From contig OX578280.1 of the NCBI GenBank assembly GCA_951217055.1, positions 60,273,633 to 60,337,632 of the forward strand: DNA of 64,000 nucleotides, written 5' to 3'. Position numbers and translations under genes: made by a program. The stretch is from Gerris lacustris. Lineage: Eukaryota > Arthropoda > Insecta > Hemiptera > Gerridae. Positions 55,590 through 64,000 of this stretch are shown in pieces. The notes beneath the pieces were generated by a model, which had not been told where the DNA came from, ran no database searches, and saw only the letters and a list, made by a program, of their open reading frames with translations. Numbering within the stretch: position 1 is the first letter of the stretch; each line of letters opens with the position of its first letter.

Positions 55590-55877
55590 ACGAAACTGAC
55601 AGTTACGTATTACTTGTTTCAAGAACCAATAACGCACAAAGTATCAGTATAGATACAACTTTGTAATTATACACCTCTATATGATAATCTTTTAAACCTG
55701 GGATTAGTCCGTATAAATGTTTTAATATATCGTTTTTAATTTTTCTTCATTATTGTGATAATAAAATTGAAAATAGTCTGCCGATTTGTTTGGAATATAG
55801 CTTCCTCGTATCCTATTATTTGATGGATGGTCACATGAGATTTGAATCTTTTTCGATTCCCAGCGGGGTCACATTTA
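55590..55877 (+). repeat. Host tandem duplication, copy 1, left part
   Basis: These 288 bases match 61811-62098 with about five substitutions. The right part of the same copy is 61711-61810; the Helitron lies between. The second half holds a diverged TE1 3' end (CTGCCGATTTGTTTGGAAT). Confidence 0.92.
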
Positions 55878-56032
55878 TCTATATATATAAAAGTCAACGT
55901 ATGTGTGTGTGTGTGTGTTTGTTCTTAATACAAATCTACAGTTTTAGTCCGATCTCGATGAAAATTTGCACACTTGACCTTCAAAGCAAGGAAACAATCA
56001 AGGTCAACATGAATTTTCGAAATTTCAATTTT

Positions 56033-56043
56033 GGTACACAGGG
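56033..56043 (+). repeat. 11-bp target-site duplication, left copy
   Basis: GGTACACAGGG, repeated at 59923-59933 after the LINE poly(A). Confidence 0.92.
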
Positions 56044-57017
56044 AGGGGGAGGGGAGAAACTTTGTTTGTAAGGCTCGATCCTCGGACGTGGTCATACAAA
56101 CAAACAACTCGGACATCTTTAAAACAGCGGTTCACCACCTAAAGGCAAATAACATAGAGTTTCATACTTACCAACTCAAACAAGATAAAGCTTTCAGAGT
56201 GGTGATTCGCCATCTCCACCCATCTACTCAGCCAGAAATAATAACAGAGGAACTGGAGAAGCTGGGTTTTAAGTCGCGTAACGTGACAAACATCATACAC
56301 CCCATTACCAAAAATAAATTGCCGTTGTTTTTTGTAGATCTCGAGCCGGATCCAAAAAACAAAACAATATTTGAAATAAAAGAATTATATTACTGTAAAG
56401 TAAAAATAGAGGAGCCACACAAAAGGCAAGAAATTGTTCAGTGTAAACGGTGCCAGAGTTACCTTCACACGCAAAAATATTGTAATCACGCATATAGGTG
56501 TGTGAAATGTTCAGGCCCACACCCTACTTCTGAATGCAAGAAGACGGACCGAAGTCAACCCGCCACTTGCGCCCTCTGTGGCGGCGCTCACCCGGCCAAC
56601 TATAAAGGCTGTGAAGTCCACAAAACGCTGCAGCGCAACTATAGGACTCACTCGACCAAAACCACAGCACTCAACAATCCTCGACAACCGACGATGGGAC
56701 CTCAGAGACTCGCCAACTCATCCAGTTCACAATTCCCTTCACTGCCTCCAGCTACTCAAACTCAAACCCAGCAACCTACTACATCTGCAACACCGCAAAG
56801 CCTTAGTTACGCGGCTGCTACATCTTCAGGTACTATAAATCCTCTTCCTCAAAGGCACCTACCAACCTACATTCCTCCACCAATTAATAGTGCAGACTTA
56901 ACATCTACACTTCAAGCCTTCCTTACCGACCTGAAAGCAATTTTACAACCCCTTCTAACCATCCTTCAATCATTTTCATCCCTTGCTTCTCTAATCCCTG
57001 CCTTTACCCAGAAATGA
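56044..57017 (+). CDS. LINE ORF1 (Gag-like, zinc-knuckle) partial
   Basis: The frame is open from the element border; the next in-frame ATG comes only about 225 codons in, so the true start is lost. A PRE_C2HC-type domain comes first (FRVVIRHLHPSTQPEI, then LEKLGFKSRNVTNIIHP, then LPLFFVDLEP). Three zinc knuckles follow: CKRCQSYLHTQKYC (CX2CX4HX4C), CVKCSGPHPTSEC and CALCGGAHPANYKGC. The C-terminus is rich in Gln, Pro, Ser and Thr. The protein binds element RNA. Its stop overlaps the ORF2 start as ATGA (57014-57017), suggesting coupled re-initiation. Compared with Jockey ORF1 proteins, the N-terminal part is missing. Confidence 0.92.
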
Positions 57018-59719
57018 ATTCCCCAAATCATAATTCCTTAGCCATCCTTCTTTGGAACGCTAATGGTGCAACCCAACATAAACAAGAATTAGAAACTCTG
57101 CTTCATAATAAAAGAATAGATATTGCACTAATAACAGAAACACACTTCACAACACGATCACACTTTCACATACGAGACTACATTACGTACAGAACGGACC
57201 ATCCAAATAACACTGCACAAGGGGGTAGTGCAATATTAGTAAGAAATACGCTCTCCCACTTCCTTCTCCCTTCCGATCCCACCGAATCCATTCAGTCCGC
57301 ATCCATAACCTTGAACACTGCTCCCCTTGATTTCACTATCTCATCCATCTACTGCCCTCCTAGTAAACACGTTTCCCACCAAGATTTTTCCTCCCTTTTC
57401 CGCTCCTTCGGTCCCAGGTTTATAGCAGGCGGGGATTACAACGCCAAACATCCCCAGTGGGGCTGTAGAACCAGAAATCCTCGAGGATCTACTGCTCTTC
57501 TTCCCACCCTTCTATCCTCCAACTACCAAGTCCAAACACCTCCTGATTACACCTACTGGCCATCTGATCCTCAAAAACTCCCTGACCTCCTGGATTTCTT
57601 TATTACCTCTCCAATAACCCATCTAAACCCTACTGTTATGAACCTTCACGACCTCTCCTCAGACCACAGCGCTGTCCTACTACTCCTTGAACTTCATCCT
57701 TCCCCTATACCTTCTAGACAAACGTTAATTAACGGACTAGTTGACTGGGACTCATTTCGACGACAAACAGAAGACAGACTTGACTTACAAGTGTCACTGA
57801 AAACTTCTGACGAGATAGATACAGCTGTCCAAACATTAACAGAGACAATTCAGACAAGCGTTTGGAACTCTACAAGACCTTTTAAGCAACATCGGACTTC
57901 TACTGACTTACAACTACCACTTACTATACGGACATTAATAGGAGACAAACGACGAGCTAGAGCACGATGGCAACGGACCAGGACCCGAACTGACAAACAG
58001 ACTTTCAACAGATTAAGTAGACAACTGACTACAGCCCTAAAGACGTATAACTCACAACGGTTCACAGATTATACCAACAAACTAACCACTGAAGACAAAT
58101 CCCTTTGGCATGCTACCCGTAGAATCCTAAAACATAAAATAATCCCTTCTCCCCTTCAAAACCCTGACCTGTCCTGGGCAAAGAGTGACGATGAAAAATC
58201 AGAGCTCTTTGCTCATTTCCTCTCCAAACAGTTCACTCCTCATCCTGATATCCACGAACCTAATCACTCCCAGAAAATAATAAAAGACTTATCAATCCCT
58301 TTACAATTATCCCCTCCCCCAAAATTTTTCCATCCCTCCGATGTTTGGTACATAATAAAAAATCTTCCTTCCAACAAAGCTCCTGGTTATGACTTAATTA
58401 CCTCTTATATCCTCAAACACCTTCCAAGAAAAGCAGTCCTTTACCTCACATATATATACAATGCCGTCCTTAGAACCACACATTTCCCACTCCTATGGAA
58501 GTTTGCCAAAATAATAATGGTACCCAAACCTCGAAAACCAACCCATCTACCTTCTTCCTACCGCCCTATCAGTCTCCTCCCTATACTAGGAAAAATCCTC
58601 GAAAAGCTTCTCCTACGCCGCATAAACCCTTTAATAGAATCCCTTAAAATCATTCCTGATCACCAGCTTGGCTTCCGTTCCCTCCACTCCACCGTCCAAC
58701 AGTGCCACAGAGTTGTGGATGTAATTTCCTCTGCTCTTGAGCAAAAAAAGTATTGTTCGGCTGTCTTCCTAGATGAAGCCCAGGCTTTCGATAGGGTATG
58801 GCACGCCGGCTTACTTTGGAAGCTCAAGGGTATCCTTCCTTTTACCTATTACCTCATCCTAAAATCGTTCCTGGAAAACCGTTCCTTCCAAGTCTCCTAT
58901 AACTCCTCGACCTCTTCCATCTTCACTGTAAAAGCAGGGGTGCCCCAAGGTAGCATTTTAGGTCCTATCCTTTATTCCATCTATACTTCCGATGTCCCCC
59001 AGCATCCTTCAACAGTTCTTGCTTCCTTCGCCGACGATAAATGTGTCCTATCCTCAAATAAGTCTCCTCGTACAGCCTCTGATCATGTCCAACAGCACCT
59101 TCTTCTCCTAGAAACCTGGTTTAAGAAATGGCGAATTAAAGTAAACGAAACAAAAAGCTCCCACGTGACCTTCGCTCTAAGGCATGGTGTGTGTGAACCA
59201 GTTACCCTAAACCAAATCCTTATTCCTCATTCCAATTCCGTCCGCTACCTGGGGCTACACTTAGATCGTCGTCTAACATGGGCACACCACACTAAACATA
59301 TACGTCAAACATGCAATACACGCTATAAACTCTTACACAGACTCTTACACAACACATCTAAACTCAACATGCAGAACAAAGTACTTATTTATAACACAAT
59401 AATTAAGCCCACATGGACATATGGCATAGAACTCTGGGGTTGCACCAAGCCTTCCAATTCCTATCGCATCCAATCTCTCCAATCCAAAATCCTAAGAAAA
59501 ATAGCTGACGCTCCCTTCTTTGTATACAATTTTATCCTTCATAATGACCTCAAAGTACCCTTTGTCCGAGAATTAGCCATATCCAGATACAAATCCTTCC
59601 ACGATTCCCTTTCCGACCATTCTAATCCACTAGTCCACAGTCTGTTTTCCCGGTCCATTCCTGACAATCCGACTAGACGCCTGAAGAGGCAGTGGCCGCG
59701 AGACCTCTTAGATAACTAA
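57014..59719 (+). CDS. LINE ORF2: AP endonuclease plus reverse transcriptase
   Basis: 901 residues. The endonuclease at ~10-225 has LLWNANG (13-18), ITETHF (E42), GGDYNAKH (139-146), LPDLLDFF (~189-196) and SSDHSA (215-220), so all catalytic positions are present. The reverse transcriptase at ~440-720 has NKAPGYD, SYRPISLLP, LGFRSLHST, FLDEAQAFDRVWH (catalytic D587), AGVPQGSILGP and SFADDKCV (D674, D675). The thumb has SVRYLGLHLDRRLTW. The tail YGIELWGC...ILRKIADAPFFVYN is Jockey-like. Length is normal for the clade. It starts at the ATG overlapping the ORF1 stop. The product nicks target DNA and copies element RNA there. The frame is undamaged, so it could still supply activity in trans. Confidence 0.95.
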   Translation: MNSPNHNSLAILLWNANGATQHKQELETLLHNKRIDIALITETHFTTRSHFHIRDYITYRTDHPNNTAQGGSAILVRNTLSHFLLPSDPTESIQSASITLNTAPLDFTISSIYCPPSKHVSHQDFSSLFRSFGPRFIAGGDYNAKHPQWGCRTRNPRGSTALLPTLLSSNYQVQTPPDYTYWPSDPQKLPDLLDFFITSPITHLNPTVMNLHDLSSDHSAVLLLLELHPSPIPSRQTLINGLVDWDSFRRQTEDRLDLQVSLKTSDEIDTAVQTLTETIQTSVWNSTRPFKQHRTSTDLQLPLTIRTLIGDKRRARARWQRTRTRTDKQTFNRLSRQLTTALKTYNSQRFTDYTNKLTTEDKSLWHATRRILKHKIIPSPLQNPDLSWAKSDDEKSELFAHFLSKQFTPHPDIHEPNHSQKIIKDLSIPLQLSPPPKFFHPSDVWYIIKNLPSNKAPGYDLITSYILKHLPRKAVLYLTYIYNAVLRTTHFPLLWKFAKIIMVPKPRKPTHLPSSYRPISLLPILGKILEKLLLRRINPLIESLKIIPDHQLGFRSLHSTVQQCHRVVDVISSALEQKKYCSAVFLDEAQAFDRVWHAGLLWKLKGILPFTYYLILKSFLENRSFQVSYNSSTSSIFTVKAGVPQGSILGPILYSIYTSDVPQHPSTVLASFADDKCVLSSNKSPRTASDHVQQHLLLLETWFKKWRIKVNETKSSHVTFALRHGVCEPVTLNQILIPHSNSVRYLGLHLDRRLTWAHHTKHIRQTCNTRYKLLHRLLHNTSKLNMQNKVLIYNTIIKPTWTYGIELWGCTKPSNSYRIQSLQSKILRKIADAPFFVYNFILHNDLKVPFVRELAISRYKSFHDSLSDHSNPLVHSLFSRSIPDNPTRRLKRQWPRDLLDN

Positions 59720-59922
59720 AATATATTTTATTTATTTAGTTTATATTATTTTCACTTCCTTTGTATCAATAAAATCTGTCAGTCAGTAAGTGCTATCACT
59801 GGATAGTTTCTTACATCATGTTCCTTCAAGCCAAATATTCTTAGATATTTATTGCTTATAACAATTATTTATTGTAGTTGCAGTATTCAAATAAAAGTTA
59901 AAAAAAAAAAAAAAAAAAAAAA

Positions 59923-61560
59923 GGTACACAGGGGTACGGGGTACAAGTAATAAATACGGGGTCAAAGTAATGAATACCCTTCATGATGCATATCGTTGAA
60001 AAGCTCTTTAAGGGTACAGTAATTGTTGTTATGTACACTTTTGTCATATTTTCATTTAGGAGGGGGGTAAAATAGAAAAATGTAGCTATATCTTATTTGT
60101 TTTTTATACAAATCTACAGTTTTAGTCCGATCTCAAAGAAAATTTGCACACTTGATCTTCAAAGCAAAGGGAAAATCAAGGTCTACATGGATTTTCGAAA
60201 TTTAAATTTTGGTACACAGCAGTACGGGGTACAAGTTATGAATACGGGGTCAAAGTAATGAATACCCTTCGTGATGCATATCGTTGAATACCTCTTTAAG
60301 AGTACAGTAATTGTTGTTATGTGTAGTTTTGTCATATTTTAATTTAGGAGGGGGGTAAAATGGAATATATAAATGTATCTATATATATAAAAAGAAGAGT
60401 ATATCTATATGAGAGAATGTCTCTTATACAAATCTACCGTTTTATCCCAATTTGATGCATTTTTACACTCTTTTTCTTCCAAACAAGGTGAAGGTCACTG
60501 CCTACATGATTTTCCGAAATTAAAATTTTGGTACACAGAGGTACGGGGTACAAATGTTAAAGTAATGGATACCCTTCATGATGCATATCGTTGGAACGCT
60601 CTTTATGAGTACATTAATTGTTGTTAAGTACGTTTTGTCATATTTTCATTTAGGAGGGGGGTAAAATGGAAATGTATATCTATAAAAGTCAACGTATGTG
60701 TGAATGTGTTTGTTCTTTATACAAATCAACAGTTTTAATTCGATCTCGATAAAAATTTGCTCACTTGACCTTCAAAGCAAGGAGAAGATCTCTGTCTACA
60801 TGAATGTTCGAAATTAAATTTTTGGTACAGAAGGGTACGGGGTACAAATGTCAAAGTTGAAAACCCTTCATGATGCATACTGTTGAAAAGCTCTTTAAGA
60901 GTACAGTAATTGTTTTTACGTGCATTTAGGGGGGTAAATGGAAAAATATATCTAAAAGTCAACGTATGTGTGTATGTTCTTTATACAAATCCATAGTTTT
61001 AGTCCGATCTCGATCAAAAAATGCACAATTGACCTTCAAAGGAAGAAAAAATCAGTGTCTACATGAATTTTCGAAATTTAAATTTTGGTACACAGGGAAC
61101 AGGGTACAATAATGAATACGGGGTCAAAGGACTGAATACCCTTTATGATGGATATCGTTGAAAAGCTCTTTAAGATTACATTAATTGTTGTTATGTACAG
61201 TTTTGTCATATGTATTTTCATTTAGGAGGGGGTAAAATGGAAAAATAGCTATATCTTATAAAAAAAAGAAGAGTGTGTGTATGAGGATATGTCTTTTATC
61301 AAATCTACAGTTTTAGTTCGATGTCGATAAAAATTTGCCCACTTAAACTTCAAAGCAAGGGGAAAATGACAGCCTACATGAATTTTGGAAATTTGAATTT
61401 AGTACACAGGTATGGTAAAAGTAATGAATACGGGGTAAATGTAATGAATACTATTGATGATGCAAAAGCTCTTTAAGAGTAGAATTATAGTTTTTATGTA
61501 TTGTTTTGTCATATTTTACTTTGGAGGGGGGGGGGAATTTAGGATCTTTAAAATTAGATT
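59923..61560 (+). repeat. Helitron internal tandem units (~285 bp, six with the interrupted first one)
   Basis: Each unit has ATACAAATCTACAGTTTTAG (near 60107, 60427, 60719, 60983 and 61297, and 55929 for unit 1), TTCGAAATTTAAATTTTGGT, GTACACAGGGGTACGGGGT, CTTCATGATGCATATCG, GAGTACAGTAATTGTTG and CATTTTCATTTAGGAGG. Several units open with TCTATATATATAAAA-like sequence, so the Helitron 5' end itself is repeated. Confidence 0.88.
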
Positions 61561-61710
61561 ATCAAAGAGGAGGGGTATAGAAATAGGTGGGAGAGATATA
61601 GAATCTAGATATTCTTGCATAGTAAAATAATTTATATGTTTCATTATGGTTGTTTATTAACTTATCTAATTATAATAACACTCCGTAGCGAAGCACGGGT
61701 ACCCAGCTAG

Positions 61711-61810
61711 TTTTTTTATAAAATCAATTTTTTTTAAGTTCTGAGGGCTACTTGCGAGTAACCATCAATTTCTTAATAATTGGATGAGTATTTTAAAGAT
61801 ATCGGTGTTA
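61711..61810 (+). repeat. Host tandem duplication, copy 1, right part
   Basis: Matches 62099-62199 except for one base in a T run. Ends GATATCGGTGTTA, where copy 2 begins. Confidence 0.9.
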
Positions 61811-62199
61811 ACGAAACTGACAGTTACGTATTACTTATTTCAAGAATCAATGACGCACAAAGTATCAGTATAGATACAACTTTGTAATTATACACCTCTA
61901 TATGATAATCTTTTAAACCTGGGATTAGTCCGTATAAATGTTTTAATATATCGCTTTTAATTTTTCTTCATTATTGTGATAATAAAATTAAAAATAGTCT
62001 GCCGATTTGTTTGGAATATAGCTTCCTCGTATCCTATTATTTGATGGATGGTCACATGAGATTTGAATCTTTTTCGATTCCCAGCGGGGTCACATTTATT
62101 TTTTTATAAAATCAATTTTTTTTTAAGTTCTGAGGGCTACTTGCGAGTAACCATCAATTTCTTAATAATTGGATGAGTATTTTAAAGATATCGGTGTTA
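61811..62199 (+). repeat. Host tandem duplication, copy 2 (Helitron empty site)
   Basis: The complete ~388-base unit; the empty site is between 62098 (A) and 62099 (T). The junction with copy 1 shares TTAACGAAACTG, a possible microhomology. Confidence 0.92.
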
Positions 62200-62430
62200 G
62201 TAAAAATAATGTTAGTGCGCATGTGGAAGAGAAGCAAATAAATGTATAAATGTGATGAATTATGGCAAGAAATTATATGGAACAAACAATAGGCTAATTA
62301 TGGCCTTAATTATTAATAAATGTTCCCTATTCCCTAATCAAAAATGTCGTGACACGGATTCCTGTCTAGGAATGTTTAAATTTGAAGAAAGAAATCTAGT
62401 TTTTTAGAATTATCACATTGCTCGAAATCA
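62200..62430 (-). mobile_element. TE1 remnant
   Basis: GTGCGCATGTGGAAGAGAAG, AACAATAGGCTAATTATGGC and ACGGATTCCTGTCTAGGAAT follow the TE1 order in reverse, with deletions. Confidence 0.6.
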
Positions 62431-62439
62431 AAATGTGCG

Positions 62440-63085
62440 ACAAGGCAAGATAATAGAATCTCTTCAAGATACTAGAATTATATATGCTACTGCATTACTA
62501 ATGCTCAGGGTAAGTCCGATGGACAGCGTTATCCGTCAAAGAGTTCGCGTGCAACGCTCGCGTAATCGTGAGCTTCAAATGTAAAATTGGAATTTCAGAA
62601 CGGGAAACAATTCTATTATCACCTATTCGATGAGACGGACATTTTTTACAAATACAATTTTTTAAATAATACCAACATCGACGCCGCTATGATGTGATAA
62701 AGATCGTTAAAACTATTAAAGCGGACCAAATAGAGAAAACAACGTTTTTAACTAGGTGTTACGTTCTAAGGTAACGATTTTAAACTTTATATTCGTCGTC
62801 TAAAGTACAATTGAAAAAAGTCATGTAAAATTTCAACCATAATACAAACAGAAGTTTTTGTGTTGTGAAGTGATACATTTATAATAGTTGAAAGGGAAAT
62901 GTCCCAAGCGAGTATTTAGTGGACTAGTAAGAATGCAGGGTGTGTTCCCCACTACTAGACTCTCTACTACAACCATACTCTAACTTTCAACTCATTATGA
63001 TGATCTATTTTCTCATATTCAATACATATTTATTACTATATGCTCGGTTCGATGATAGAGTCACGCGATGCCTAGTTGTGTATTA
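62440..63085 (-). mobile_element. TE2 copy
   Basis: Reverse match of TE2: TTATCCGTCAAAGAGTTCGC near 62530, CACCTATTCGATGAGACGGA near 62620, GATAAAGATCGTTAAAACTA near 62697, and TACATATTTATTACTATATG near 63026. Its outer end near 63078 keeps TCACGCGATGCCTAG as at 52320. Confidence 0.72.
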
Positions 63086-63179
63086 TTCAATAAACTTTTT
63101 AGCTTGCCTAAGACTTCTACGGGCTGTTGTGCCACCTAGTATTATAATATTAATAAGACAAAACAGGTTATTGTGGCGA

Positions 63180-63450
63180 TGCTTCCGAGCATACCGAATG
63201 TTGCTTGGATCATTTTGAAGAGGTGGAATGATTTTGTTTCCAAATTCAAAACCTCCTAAACCATCGGGAACATTTATAGTAATGCCTGTCCATCGGTCAA
63301 TATTTTTCTAAACACTTATATTTTCAAAACTAATTTTTTAATTCCTTTTGTATGGAATGTCAAAGTTAGCCCACAAAGTTCAAAGTTCCACAAAGTCAAA
63401 GTTGGTCCGTTGTTGCAAATTACTTTTTTTTATACTGCTTGAACTATTGG
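63180..63450 (+). mobile_element. TE1 head and middle, diverged
   Basis: CTTCCGAGCATACCGAATGT, then GGATCATTTTGAAGAGG, later TGGAATGTCAAAGTTAGCCC and GTTGGTCCGTTG follow TE1 order. Its 3' end is the 113-bp array. Confidence 0.55.
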
Positions 63451-64000
63451 TCTATTGATAGGATGCGAGGAAACTATATATGCACTAATACATAAACTTT
63501 TCTTTACATTAAACATATTTATTTTGCTCTTTGAGTTCAAACCCTATAGATAAGGTTTATTTATTGGTCTATTGATAGGATGCGAGAAAGCTACGCACTA
63601 ATACATAAACTTTTCTTTACAATAAACATATTCATTTTGCTCTTTGAGTTCAAACCCTATAGATAAAGTTTATTTATTGGTCTATTGATAGGATGCGAGG
63701 AAGCTACGCACGAATACATAAACTTTTCTTTACAATAAACATATTCATTGTGCTCTTTGAGTTCAAACCCTATAGATAAGGTTTATTTATTGGTCTATTG
63801 ATAGGATAGGAGAAAGCTATGCACTAATACATAAACTTTTCTTTACATTAAACATATTTATTTTACTCATTGAGTTCAATCCCTATAGATAAGGTTAATT
63901 TATTGCTCAATTTATAGGATGCGAGGAAGCTACGCACTAATACATAAACTTTTCTTTACAATAAACATATTCATTTTGCTCTTTCAGTTCAATCCCTGCA
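63451..64000 (+). repeat. 113-bp tandem array, about five units, running off the right edge
   Basis: GGATGCGAG(G/A)AAGCTA recurs at 63461, 63578, 63691, 63804 (as GGATAGGAG) and 63917. Each unit then has CTAATACATAAACTTTTC, ATAAACATATTCATTTTGC and GAGTTCAAACCCTATAGATA. The GGATGCGAGGAAGCTA...CACTAAT core is the TE1 3' end. Confidence 0.92.

Larger units (their letters stand above)
56044..59922 (+). mobile_element. Jockey-clade LINE, 5' truncated, otherwise intact (3879 bp)
   Basis: It is bounded by an 11-bp target duplication, ends in poly(A) (about 59900-59922) after AATAAA at 59889-59894, and encodes two overlapping frames. Its 5' end falls inside ORF1, typical of incomplete target-primed reverse transcription. 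ORF2 has no stop or frameshift, pointing to recent insertion. It inserted into the first internal unit of the Helitron. Confidence 0.93.
55878..61710 (+). mobile_element. Helitron (5833 bp) carrying tandem units and a nested LINE
   Basis: It starts TCTATATATATAAAAGTCAA and ends CGGGTACCCAGCTAG. The 3' hairpin CCGTAGC-GAA-GCACGG lies 11 bases before CTAG, and the element sits exactly between A and T. The neighbouring duplicate (62091-62110) has the uninterrupted CACATTTA-TTTTTTT site, so both borders are fixed to the base. Without the LINE it would be about 1.94 kb, built of six ~285-base units. No Rep/helicase is present. Confidence 0.92.

Noticed and set aside
56031..56046. LINE ORF1 starting at 56031
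   Set aside because: That codon is TTG and lies in the target-site duplication; the element begins at 56044 and the true start is missing.
57850..58065. Minus-strand frame opposite the LINE ORF2
   Set aside because: It overlaps the intact ORF2 on the other strand and has no family signature.

Overview
This window reads as AT-rich, repeat-dominated animal DNA, most likely from an insect. The evidence is a retrotransposon set typical of arthropods (BEL/Pao, Ty3/Gypsy, Jockey-type and other LINEs, Penelope-like elements), Helitrons, tRNA-derived SINEs, a 5S-rRNA-derived repeat, many fold-back MITEs, very low coding density and no operon-like gene packing. The order and species cannot be fixed from the sequence alone. 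There is one intact host-type gene: an intronless 507-codon protein at 19.1-20.6 kb related to HCN/CNG cyclic-nucleotide-gated channels. Its selectivity filter, voltage sensor and cyclic-nucleotide pocket look altered.

Layout. 0-5.8 kb: 5' gag end of a BEL/Pao element running off the left edge (minus), a repeat with a possible tyrosine-recombinase-like peptide, a TE1/TE2 mosaic, and a decayed Jockey-like reverse transcriptase (minus). 8.3-11.6 kb: a TE1 copy carrying a 23-bp minisatellite, then TE3 next to a 1.4-kb array of 84-bp units with 168-bp higher-order structure. 14.2-18.5 kb: a SINE inserted in a MITE, a short Helitron, and a decayed PIF/Harbinger-like N-terminus. 19.1-20.6 kb: the channel-like gene. 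21.9-31.7 kb: fold-backs, RT tail fragments, a second SINE copy, a 940-bp mariner-like fold-back, and a TIR element containing a 5S-rRNA-like segment. 32-46.3 kb: a MITE, a decayed Ty3/Gypsy gag-protease, Penelope-like remnants and inverted hammerhead-ribozyme-like motifs, TE1/TE2 nesting, a long inverted repeat with 12-bp direct flanks, and a 39-bp minisatellite. 47-53.6 kb: tandem duplications, a 1.15-kb TIR element, 52- and ~126-bp arrays, and TE3 with TE2 inside. 54.6-62.2 kb: a second 5S-containing element, then a tandem host duplication whose first copy is split by a 5.83-kb Helitron. That Helitron is itself split by a 3.9-kb Jockey-type LINE with an 11-bp target-site duplication. 62.2-64.0 kb: TE1/TE2 remnants and a 113-bp array running off the right edge.

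TE1, TE2, TE3 and repeat C are working labels for families defined only by copies inside this window. Two themes stand out. First, insertions can be ordered because empty sites or duplicated flanks are also present (Helitron at 55.9 kb, SINE at 14.3 kb, LINE at 56.0 kb, TE2 at 39.3 kb). Second, several tandem arrays appear to have grown from different segments of one family, TE1. Apart from the channel-like gene and the LINE open reading frames, most open frames here are chance frames, microsatellite or palindrome translations, or decayed transposon pieces.
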